This document shows positions 1-6,846 of a stretch of 11,949 nucleotides of DNA, in pieces. The stretch is from positions 1-11,949 of the forward strand of contig JAHEAS010000002.1 of the NCBI GenBank assembly GCA_024642645.1. The letters run 5' to 3'. A program made the position numbers and the translations under genes. Under the pieces are notes generated by a model, which worked only from the letters and a program-made list of their open reading frames with translations, made no database searches and was not told the origin of the DNA. The stretch is from Saprospirales bacterium. GTDB taxonomy: Bacteria > Bacteroidota > Bacteroidia > Chitinophagales > Saprospiraceae. Every line of letters begins with the position of its first letter. Position 1 is the stretch's first letter.

Positions 1-3000
1 ACCCAGCGCTTTTGACTAACATCACCTCGCCATCTGGTGGCTCAAATGCCCTTGAATATCAGTGGGTTATAAGCTCGACTGGTACGCCGTACACCCCAAC
101 CAATCCAGATTGGGTTTTTGTTGCTGGCGCAAACATTGAGACATTTGACCCTGCCGTCATTTCACAGACAACCTATTATATCCGCCTAGCTCGCAGGCAT
201 GGTTGCCTAGTATTCGATGGCGTATCTAATATGATAACCGTTGCTATTTCTGACAACCTTGCTGCTACAGCAGTTGCCGACAGCGTGACTTGCTTCGGGG
301 GGAATGATGGCTCAATCGACCTAAGTCCTACAGGTGGAACAACACCGTACACGTATGCTTGGTCTGGCGGGCTCGGTTCTTCGGCTGATCCGCAGAACGT
401 CACATCAGGGAGTTACACCGTCACCGTGACGGATGCTAACGGCTGCACAACTACGACTTCAGCAACGGTAGGCGATGGTGACCAAATTACAATGACAGCT
501 ACTGCAACCGATGAAATTTGTGATGGTGCCGATAATGGAACGGCAACATTGACAAGTACAACTGGCGGACTGGCACCTTATTCAATTATTTGGAGCACGA
601 CACCTGCACAAACAACCTCGCAAATTGTTGACCTTCCATCAGCAACCTACACGGTTACAGTCACGGATGCTCAAGGATGCACAGCTACGACATCGGCCAC
701 GGTGAATGCTGGGCCAGCACTAGCAATTACACTTTTTTCTACCAATGTTATCTGTTTTGGAAAAAACCAAGGTTCCGCAATGGTCGATGACGTCGCAAAT
801 GGTTCTGGAACTTATACTTATCAATGGAATGACCCTGCTTCGCAAACCAGCCAAGGCATTGCCAACTTGTTCGCCGGTAGCTACACAGTTACCGTAAGCG
901 ATGACCAAGGTTGCGCTGGTTCTGCTACAGCAATTATTGCCGACGGCCCGCAAATAATTGTGAACCCATCCCATACAAATGCTACCTGCAATTACACCAC
1001 AGACGGTTCGGCGACAGTAACGGTTTCGGGTGGCGTGTCACCTTATTCCTATTTATGGGATGATGTTGGTGCGCAAACAACAGCAACAGCCGATACACTT
1101 GCAGCGGGCATTTACCATGTAACTATTACGGATGCAGGTGGATGCACAACATCTTCAACAGTGACAGTGGAAGCGCCCATCCCTGCTGAAATCACCACGA
1201 GTGGCAGCGACGTAAGTTGTTTCAATGGACAGGATGGTGTTGTTTCGGTATCCGTTACAAACGGCAGCCCTGCCAACTACAATTACACTTGGGATGACCC
1301 CAATTCCTCAAATACTGCTTCGGTTTCGGGGCTTTCAGCAGGAACTTATGGTGTGACAGTAACGGACAACAACGGGTGTCTTGTGACAGCATCTGTTTCG
1401 ATAACCCAGCCAACCCAATTAGTCATTTCAATGGCCTCAACCGATGCCACTTGCGGTAATGGCAGTGATGGTACAGCGACGGTGTCGGCTAGTGGAGGAA
1501 CACCGGGGTATGATTATGCTTGGAGTTTACCAGCTAGCCCAAATGCACCAGCGTTGAGCAATGCTCCCGCTGGCAACTATTCGGTTACGGTGACAGACGC
1601 TAACAGTTGTTCAGCAGTTGGTTCTGTTAATATTGGTGCACCGCCAGTACTCACAGCGAATTTGACCATCTCAAATGTCACTTGCCATGGCTTGAACGAT
1701 GGGCAAATGAGCGTTTTGGCTGGAGGAGGTGTTGGTCCATACACTTACGCATGGAATAGCCCAGGAACCCCAGTGGGTACATCCATCATTGGTCTTACCC
1801 CAGGGAATTATGGCGTAACTGTAACGGATGCGGTTGGATGTACAGCCTTGGCATCAGGTACTATTACCGAGCCAGCAATCCTGACGGTTTCCTTTCAAAA
1901 AAATGATGTGATTTGTGTAGATGCAACAAACGGCTCGGCGATAGCGATGCCAGCAGGTGGCACCGCGCCGTACTCTTACCTGTGGGCGGGTGGACAAACC
2001 ACAGCAAATATTTCAAGCCTTGCTACTGGTTTTTACCAAGTAACGGTCATTGACAATCATCTATGTCAAGTGGCGGGGACAGTCCAAATTATTTCTACAA
2101 CTACTTTGAGCCTGTCTACCACAACAGTTCCGGCCAACTGCTTTAACAGTAATGATGGCACTGCAAATGCAATCGTAACAGGTGGCACTGCGCCTATCAC
2201 CTATTTGTGGAGCAATGGTGTGACTACTGCTGCGAACATTGGTGTTTATCCTGGAACTTATACCGTGACCATCTCGGATGGAGATGGCTGCGTTCTTAGC
2301 AAAGTTGCCATCGTGGCTTCACCCCCTCAGTTGACTGGGCCTGCCAGCTTGGTTTCAGCTGTAACTACCTACGGGGGAAGCAACGGTTCGATAAAAGTGA
2401 CCCCAAGTGGTGGTGTATCACCGTACACTGTGCTTTGGAACAATGCTAGCACGGCAACAACACTCACTGGACTTGCCGCAGGCACTTACTCTGTCACTAC
2501 CACGGATGCCCACAATTGCACGGTTTCTTCAACGATTACACTGGTCAACCCATCGAAAGTAGGCGACTATGTTTGGCATGACCTGAACCAAAACGGCATC
2601 CAGGAAACGGGTGAGCCAGGTTTGGACAGCGTGAAGTTGCACTTGATTGGAGCCACCAGTACAGGCGTACAAATCCATTTAACGACCTACTCAGACTCAA
2701 CTGGTTTTTATGCTTTTGATGGTCTCGCCGCTGGCGTTTACCAAGTTAAAGTGGACCTGCCAGTTATCCATGTTTTCTCGCCGATGAACGTAGGAAGCGA
2801 TTTCACGGACAGTGACATCAACCAGGCTGATAGCTCAACGGCAGTGTTTACCCTGGCTGTTAACCATTATGACAACTTTTGGGACGTCGGACTGATTGAG
2901 CTTGATGAGAAAATAAATATCGGAGACTTTGTTTGGCAAGATGCCGACCATGATGGTATTCAGGATATTCAAGAGCAGGGTATTCCTAACTACACTGTTC

Positions 3001-4412
3001 GCTTGTACAGTATGCCATCTAATACTTTGGTAGCCACCAGAACAACCAATGCGATTGGCAAATACCTCTTCACGGACGTTTACCCTGGTTTGTACCAGGT
3101 AGAATTCCTATTGGGTAATTTACCGAACGGCAGCGTTTATTCTACGCCTAACCAAGGCTCGAACGATAATATTGATAGCGACCCTGACCCAGCGACGGGC
3201 AGGACGGCTACTTTCCAGGTTTTTCCATACACAGTGGACAACCTAACGATTGATGCTGGGGTGTTCAAGGAATGTGATAACGTAACTGATGGCGGCTTGG
3301 TTGGATACAACGAGAACCTATGTGGTAATGGCGCAGACCCAGCTGAAATCATCAACTTGACTTCGCCTTCTGGTGGCTTCGGCGTGCTGCAGTACTTGTG
3401 GTTGAAGAGTACCGTGCCTGTTTACAACGGCCCTGGTGATCCAAACTGGATGATGATTCAAAACTCAAACAGCGCAAATTATAACCCAGGCCCAATTAAC
3501 CAGACAACTTATTATATCCGTTGCGCTCGCCGGGCAGGTTGCCCTGATTATCCTGGAGAGAGTAACATCGTTTCCAAAACCATCACGCCAAATCCACTTG
3601 CACAAATTATCGACCATCCAAATATCATTTGTAAGAATGTCGGTGGGCGATTCGAAGCTGCAATTGCGGGAGGAGGTGCTACTTATGCTTGGGATTTTGG
3701 TGCTGACGCAACGCCAGCGACGGCTGCTTCCAGGGTAGTTAATCCGGTATCATGGTCAACGGAAGGTATCAAGACCGTTTCGCTCACTGTGACTCGTTTC
3801 GGCTGTTCAGTTACCGTGAATGTTGCTGTAGCTGTAAACACCTGCGGCAGTCCGATAATTATTATTTTCGATGACATTTTTGCTGAATTGAATGGCCAAG
3901 CAGTTAACCTGCGCTGGCATGCAACAGGTTTTGAACCTAACAACACTGTTTTCAGGGTGCAGCGCTCAGAGAACGGGAATGATTTTGAAAACCTGAATGC
4001 CATGGCTGGCACAGACTGCGACGCAGACGGCATTTTCCACTTCATAGATAACAGTCCGAAGTTGGGAGAAAATTTTTACCGCATCGAATATCGCCAGTCT
4101 GGCGAGAACGCAAGCCAAGGCTTGTCCAATACCACAAGTATTTTCAACAAGCCAGCTGGGGTACTTCCTATACAGCTCTACCCTAATCCAACCTCAGGAA
4201 TGGTAACCGTGGAGTTCGTCAAGCTATCCTCCAATTCATCGACCATACAGGTTAACGATGCCTATGGCCGAGTGATATTTGAGTCGCAAGTGCCGGAAAT
4301 GACCGAGAAAACCGAACTTGATTTGAGCCAACTTCCGCTTGGTTTGTACTGGGTTCGTATCACCTCGGAGAACGTTCGGGAGCAGGTGGTAAAAGTTGTA
4401 AAATCGGAATAA
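1..4412 (+). CDS. Giant T9SS-secreted SprB-repeat adhesin (5' partial)
   Basis: This is the C-terminal ~1470 residues of a very large cell-surface protein. The frame (first full codon at base 3) is open to the left edge, and the first residues match the middle of a module seen again at 3270-3590, so the TTG at 12 is not the true start. Domain order: partial Ig/PKD-like module (to ~265); ten SprB repeats (~280-2555); two SdrD B-like domains beginning VGDYVW (2559) and IGDFVW (2919); a second copy of the first module; a PKD-like domain with YAWDFG (~3620-3840); a probable Ig/fibronectin-like domain (~3850-4140); and a type IX secretion type A sorting domain with YPNPTSG near 4175 and a GLYWVRI...VVKV ending. 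Family knowledge: SprB-type proteins are secreted by T9SS and act in gliding or adhesion, and the C-terminal domain is cleaved when the cargo is anchored. The ligand is unknown. Confidence is high for class, low for specific role. Confidence 0.93.
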   Translation, partial: PALLTNITSPSGGSNALEYQWVISSTGTPYTPTNPDWVFVAGANIETFDPAVISQTTYYIRLARRHGCLVFDGVSNMITVAISDNLAATAVADSVTCFGGNDGSIDLSPTGGTTPYTYAWSGGLGSSADPQNVTSGSYTVTVTDANGCTTTTSATVGDGDQITMTATATDEICDGADNGTATLTSTTGGLAPYSIIWSTTPAQTTSQIVDLPSATYTVTVTDAQGCTATTSATVNAGPALAITLFSTNVICFGKNQGSAMVDDVANGSGTYTYQWNDPASQTSQGIANLFAGSYTVTVSDDQGCAGSATAIIADGPQIIVNPSHTNATCNYTTDGSATVTVSGGVSPYSYLWDDVGAQTTATADTLAAGIYHVTITDAGGCTTSSTVTVEAPIPAEITTSGSDVSCFNGQDGVVSVSVTNGSPANYNYTWDDPNSSNTASVSGLSAGTYGVTVTDNNGCLVTASVSITQPTQLVISMASTDATCGNGSDGTATVSASGGTPGYDYAWSLPASPNAPALSNAPAGNYSVTVTDANSCSAVGSVNIGAPPVLTANLTISNVTCHGLNDGQMSVLAGGGVGPYTYAWNSPGTPVGTSIIGLTPGNYGVTVTDAVGCTALASGTITEPAILTVSFQKNDVICVDATNGSAIAMPAGGTAPYSYLWAGGQTTANISSLATGFYQVTVIDNHLCQVAGTVQIISTTTLSLSTTTVPANCFNSNDGTANAIVTGGTAPITYLWSNGVTTAANIGVYPGTYTVTISDGDGCVLSKVAIVASPPQLTGPASLVSAVTTYGGSNGSIKVTPSGGVSPYTVLWNNASTATTLTGLAAGTYSVTTTDAHNCTVSSTITLVNPSKVGDYVWHDLNQNGIQETGEPGLDSVKLHLIGATSTGVQIHLTTYSDSTGFYAFDGLAAGVYQVKVDLPVIHVFSPMNVGSDFTDSDINQADSSTAVFTLAVNHYDNFWDVGLIELDEKINIGDFVWQDADHDGIQDIQEQGIPNYTVRLYSMPSNTLVATRTTNAIGKYLFTDVYPGLYQVEFLLGNLPNGSVYSTPNQGSNDNIDSDPDPATGRTATFQVFPYTVDNLTIDAGVFKECDNVTDGGLVGYNENLCGNGADPAEIINLTSPSGGFGVLQYLWLKSTVPVYNGPGDPNWMMIQNSNSANYNPGPINQTTYYIRCARRAGCPDYPGESNIVSKTITPNPLAQIIDHPNIICKNVGGRFEAAIAGGGATYAWDFGADATPATAASRVVNPVSWSTEGIKTVSLTVTRFGCSVTVNVAVAVNTCGSPIIIIFDDIFAELNGQAVNLRWHATGFEPNNTVFRVQRSENGNDFENLNAMAGTDCDADGIFHFIDNSPKLGENFYRIEYRQSGENASQGLSNTTSIFNKPAGVLPIQLYPNPTSGMVTVEFVKLSSNSSTIQVNDAYGRVIFESQVPEMTEKTELDLSQLPLGLYWVRITSENVREQVVKVVKSE
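3..260 (+). repeat. Left copy of a duplicated module flanking the SprB/SdrD array
   Basis: This module encodes NITSPSGG, an aromatic-rich strand with W, a PDW segment, QTTYYIRLARRHGC and a GxSN end. The same layout recurs at 3345-3590. It is cut by the window edge. Confidence 0.75.
282..2555 (+). repeat. Ten tandem SprB repeats
   Basis: Ten protein-level repeats, each of the form C-x4-(D/N)G, a GG-x-PY-x-Y-x-W strand, a GxYxVTVTD strand, then (G/S/L/N)C. The leading cysteine codons start at 291, 519, 753, 987, 1218, 1452, 1683, 1914 and 2139; the tenth repeat has Tyr (2370) at that place. The period is therefore 75-78 codons. The repeats are diverged at the DNA level, so this is an old array and not a recent slippage expansion. 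Confidence 0.9.
2559..3265 (+). repeat. Two SdrD B-like domains within the adhesin
   Basis: Two ~115-residue modules, each starting (V/I)GD(Y/F)VW, then D-x-(N/D)-x-(N/D)GIQ, a G(L/I)-x2-(V/Y) strand and a later GxYxF or GKYLF strand. The Asp/Asn-rich DxNxNGIQ loop resembles the calcium-binding loop of SdrD B-repeats. They probably form rigid stalk segments between the SprB array and the C-terminal modules. Confidence 0.8.
3270..3590 (+). repeat. Right copy of the duplicated module
   Basis: This copy encodes a CGN-x-ADPAE lead, NLTSPSGG, a PNW segment, QTTYYIRCARRAGC and GESN. It aligns with the left-edge module across its length, about 1100 codons away. The protein therefore seems to be built of large composite units, and at least part of another unit probably lies upstream of the window. 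Confidence 0.75.
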
Positions 4413-4418
4413 AAAAGT

Positions 4419-4503
4419 ATTGTTGGATTGCTGATTTGTTGGAATGTTTGCACCAAACGAACACCAATTCAGCAGGGTGGCAATTTGGCAATAGACCAAC
4501 AAT
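4419..4503 (+). other. Nested inverted repeats in the adhesin 3' region
   Basis: An outer 8-base pair ATTGTTGG (4419-4426) / CCAACAAT (4496-4503) encloses a smaller hairpin made of GCTGA/TCAGC (4430-4434/4469-4473), TTGG/CCAA (4439-4442/4464-4467) and GTTTG/CAAAC (4446-4450/4454-4458). No T-run follows, so it is not an obvious terminator by itself. It may protect the 3' end of a long mRNA; that is inference. Confidence 0.4.
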
Positions 4504-4542
4504 CTCCATAGTTTTTTCAATACATAGTTATCAATAATTGGC

Positions 4543-4571
4543 GGGCCGTCATTTTTGACGGCCCTCTTTTT
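4543..4571 (+). terminator. Intrinsic terminator after the adhesin gene
   Basis: A perfect 9-base-pair GC-rich stem, GGGCCGTCA / TGACGGCCC (4543-4551/4556-4564), has a TTTT loop and is followed by TCTTTTT. It lies 130 bases past the adhesin stop codon. Confidence 0.85.
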
Positions 4572-4601
4572 GTGAAAATTTCGATTTTTGAAAAAACGGA
4601 G

Positions 4602-4609
4602 TAACTTTG
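4602..4609 (+). promoter_or_regulatory. Bacteroidota-type -7 promoter element for the nucleotide-sugar operon
   Basis: TAACTTTG fits the TAnnTTTG -7 consensus of the Bacteroidota primary sigma factor. It sits just after the preceding terminator and about 100 bases before the UXS start. No TTG/TTTG -33 box is found at the usual ~20-base spacing, so the call rests on the -7 element and its position. Confidence 0.45.
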
Positions 4610-4710
4610 TGGAGCTTATTTTCTTCCCATTTTTTGACAAATTATGACCCGAAGGTGCGAGGAGTTGTCCCTTTTCCAACTTCCCACCCAATCCAATAAA
4701 ATTTAAGATT

Positions 4711-5655
4711 TTGAAAAAAAGAGTTCTCATCACCGGCGCAGCTGGTTTCATTGGTTCACATCTCTGCGACCGAATGTTGGCCGAAGGCCACCACGTCATT
4801 GGCATGGATAACCTGCTCACGGGCAGTTTGGAAAACATCGAACACCTTTTCCCAAGGGAAGATTTCGAGTTTTATCACCACGACATCACCAAGTTCGTGC
4901 ATGTGCCCGGTGAGATTGACTATATCCTGCATTTTGCCAGTCCAGCTAGCCCCATTGATTACCTGCAAATGCCCATCCAGACCTTGAAGGTTGGTGCACT
5001 TGGTACGCACAATATGCTCGGCGTGGCCAAGGCAAAAGGCGCACGTATCCTCGTGGCTTCAACGTCAGAGGTGTATGGCGACCCGCTTGTTCATCCGCAA
5101 GTGGAAGAATATTGGGGGAATGTGAACCCAGTCGGCCCACGTGGGGTATATGATGAGGCGAAGCGCTTCCTGGAGGCCATCACGATGGGCTACCATACTT
5201 TTCATAAAGTAGAAACCCGTATCGTCCGAATTTTTAACACCTATGGTCCACGCATGCGGGTCGAAGACGGACGTGTACTCCCGGCGTTTTTCTCCCAAGC
5301 CATTCGTGGGGAAGGTTTGACTGTGTTTGGAGATGGTTTGCAAACACGGAGTTTCTGCTATGTGGACGACCTCGTGGACGGTATTTACCGCCTCCTTCTG
5401 AGCGACTACGACCAGCCGATGAATATCGGCAATCCACAAGAAATAACGATGATGCAGTTTGCGCATGAGATTCTCGACTTGGTAAAGAATCCGAAAGCGC
5501 ATATCATCCACAAACCGCTGCCAACGGATGACCCAAAGCAGCGCAAACCTGACATCACAAAGGCCACCAACATACTCGGCTGGGCACCGAAGTTCAATCG
5601 GGAGGAAGGGCTGAAGATTACCTATGAGTATTTCAAAAAGGCAGTAAAGGTTTAA
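4711..5655 (+). CDS. UDP-glucuronate decarboxylase (UDP-xylose synthase)
   Basis: An extended short-chain dehydrogenase/reductase (SDR) of 314 residues, expected to convert UDP-glucuronate to UDP-xylose in the cytoplasm using bound NAD (EC 4.1.1.35). Seen: Rossmann motif GAAGFIG (residues 9-15), the family signature ASPASP (77-81 region), catalytic STSE (117-120) and Y147-x3-K151 within VYDEAKR, then RIFNTYGPRM (173-182). The YDEAKR and ASPASP motifs separate it from RmlB and GalE relatives. The start is a TTG at 4711, giving MKKRVLITGAAG, the normal family N-terminus; there is no in-frame ATG between the upstream stop (4645) and this point, and ATT at 4708 is the only close alternative. It precedes rfbB by 20 bases, probably in one transcript. 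UDP-xylose would be a glycan donor for surface polysaccharide or exopolysaccharide. Confidence 0.92.
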   Translation: MKKRVLITGAAGFIGSHLCDRMLAEGHHVIGMDNLLTGSLENIEHLFPREDFEFYHHDITKFVHVPGEIDYILHFASPASPIDYLQMPIQTLKVGALGTHNMLGVAKAKGARILVASTSEVYGDPLVHPQVEEYWGNVNPVGPRGVYDEAKRFLEAITMGYHTFHKVETRIVRIFNTYGPRMRVEDGRVLPAFFSQAIRGEGLTVFGDGLQTRSFCYVDDLVDGIYRLLLSDYDQPMNIGNPQEITMMQFAHEILDLVKNPKAHIIHKPLPTDDPKQRKPDITKATNILGWAPKFNREEGLKITYEYFKKAVKV

Positions 5656-5675
5656 TTGATAATTCTCCATTTTAT

Positions 5676-6725
5676 ATGAAACGTATTCTTATCACCGGTG
5701 GTGCTGGCTTTATTGGCTCTCATGTTGTTCGTTTATTCGTCAATAAATATCCTGATTACCACATTGTCAACCTTGATAAATTGACTTATGCGGGTAATTT
5801 GGAGAACCTGAAAGACGTAGAGTCAAAGCCGAATTATTCCTTCGTAAAAGGCGATATAACGGACGTTCCCGCTATGCTGGAGTTGTTCCAAAAATATGAT
5901 TTCGATGGCGTCATTCACCTCGCTGCCGAGTCGCATGTGGACCGTTCCATCACCAATCCATTGGAATTCATCGAGACCAATGTCATGGGCACAATGAACT
6001 TGCTGAACGCTGCAAAAACGGTTTGGAAAGGCAGGGAAGAAGGTCGGGTTTTTTACCATGTTTCCACCGATGAAGTTTATGGCTCACTTGGCGATGAGGG
6101 CTTTTTTGTGGAAACTACGCCCTACGACCCCCGCTCACCTTACTCTGCTTCCAAAGCAAGTAGCGACCACTTGGTGCGAGCATATCACCATACTTACGGT
6201 CTACCTGTTTTGATTTCCAATTGCTCCAACAACTATGGCCCGAACCACTTCCCGGAGAAGCTGATTCCTTTGGTCATCAACAATATCAAGCACAGCAAGC
6301 CGCTGCCGATTTATGGCGACGGGAAATACACCCGTGACTGGCTCTGGGTAATTGACCATGCCGAGGCAATTGACGTGATTTTTCACAAAGGGAAAAATGG
6401 CGAGACCTACAATATCGGTGGGAACAATGAGCGGAAAAACATTGAGTTGGTGCACACCCTCTGCGACATCATGGATGAATTGCTTGGACGAGCGGCTGGC
6501 ACTAGCCGTGGCCTCATCACCTACGTGAAAGACCGTCCCGGTCACGACCGCCGGTACGCCATTGATGCCACTAAACTTAAAAACGAACTTGGCTGGCAAC
6601 CAACCATTCAGCCAGAAGAAGGACTCCGCCTAACGGCAAAATGGTACCTCGAAAATGAGGACTGGCTGGAGCATGTGACTTCAGGGGCATATCAAGGATA
6701 TTATGAAATGCAGTATGAATCCTAG
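5676..6725 (+). CDS. rfbB: dTDP-glucose 4,6-dehydratase
   Basis: An NAD-dependent extended SDR of 349 residues that dehydrates dTDP-glucose to dTDP-4-keto-6-deoxyglucose (EC 4.2.1.46), the entry step to dTDP-rhamnose and other deoxysugars. Seen: GGAGFIG (8-14), LDKLTYAGN (33-41), HLAAESHVDRSI (81-92), the catalytic STDEVYG with T131-D132-E133, Y156-x3-K160 in YSASKASSDH, and SNNYGPNHFPEK (184-195). Full family length. The start is ATG with no clear Shine-Dalgarno. The other dTDP-rhamnose genes (rmlA, rmlC, rmlD) are not adjacent, so they must lie elsewhere or the product feeds another deoxysugar. A bidirectional terminator ends the operon. Confidence 0.95.
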   Translation: MKRILITGGAGFIGSHVVRLFVNKYPDYHIVNLDKLTYAGNLENLKDVESKPNYSFVKGDITDVPAMLELFQKYDFDGVIHLAAESHVDRSITNPLEFIETNVMGTMNLLNAAKTVWKGREEGRVFYHVSTDEVYGSLGDEGFFVETTPYDPRSPYSASKASSDHLVRAYHHTYGLPVLISNCSNNYGPNHFPEKLIPLVINNIKHSKPLPIYGDGKYTRDWLWVIDHAEAIDVIFHKGKNGETYNIGGNNERKNIELVHTLCDIMDELLGRAAGTSRGLITYVKDRPGHDRRYAIDATKLKNELGWQPTIQPEEGLRLTAKWYLENEDWLEHVTSGAYQGYYEMQYES

Positions 6726-6738
6726 GATAGGTTTCTGC

Positions 6739-6786
6739 AAAAAAAACAGGGCTGTGCGGTATTTCTGCGCAGCCCTGTTCTTTTTT
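6739..6786. terminator. Bidirectional intrinsic terminator between convergent genes
   Basis: A stem of about 13 base pairs with one wobble, AACAGGGCTGTGC (6745-6757) / GCGCAGCCCTGTT (6767-6779), is flanked on the left by eight A and on the right by C plus six T. It can stop rfbB transcripts on the plus strand and TPR-gene transcripts on the minus strand. Confidence 0.88.
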
Positions 6787-6846
6787 ACCCCCCTTTCAAT
6801 TATTGAGGCAAGTCAAAGCGTGAATGATTGATTTTGCAAAATGAAG

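Noticed and set aside
282..2555. Regular spacing that might suggest a CRISPR or satellite array
   Set aside because: The period is codon-based (75-78 codons), conserved only at protein level, and lies in one long coding frame.
4236..4838. 200-codon minus-strand open frame spanning the adhesin end and UXS start
   Set aside because: It overlaps the T9SS sorting domain, a terminator and the Rossmann motif of UXS, all well supported on the plus strand.
5065..5670. 201-codon minus-strand frame inside UXS
   Set aside because: An antisense shadow; UXS has all its catalytic motifs across the same bases.
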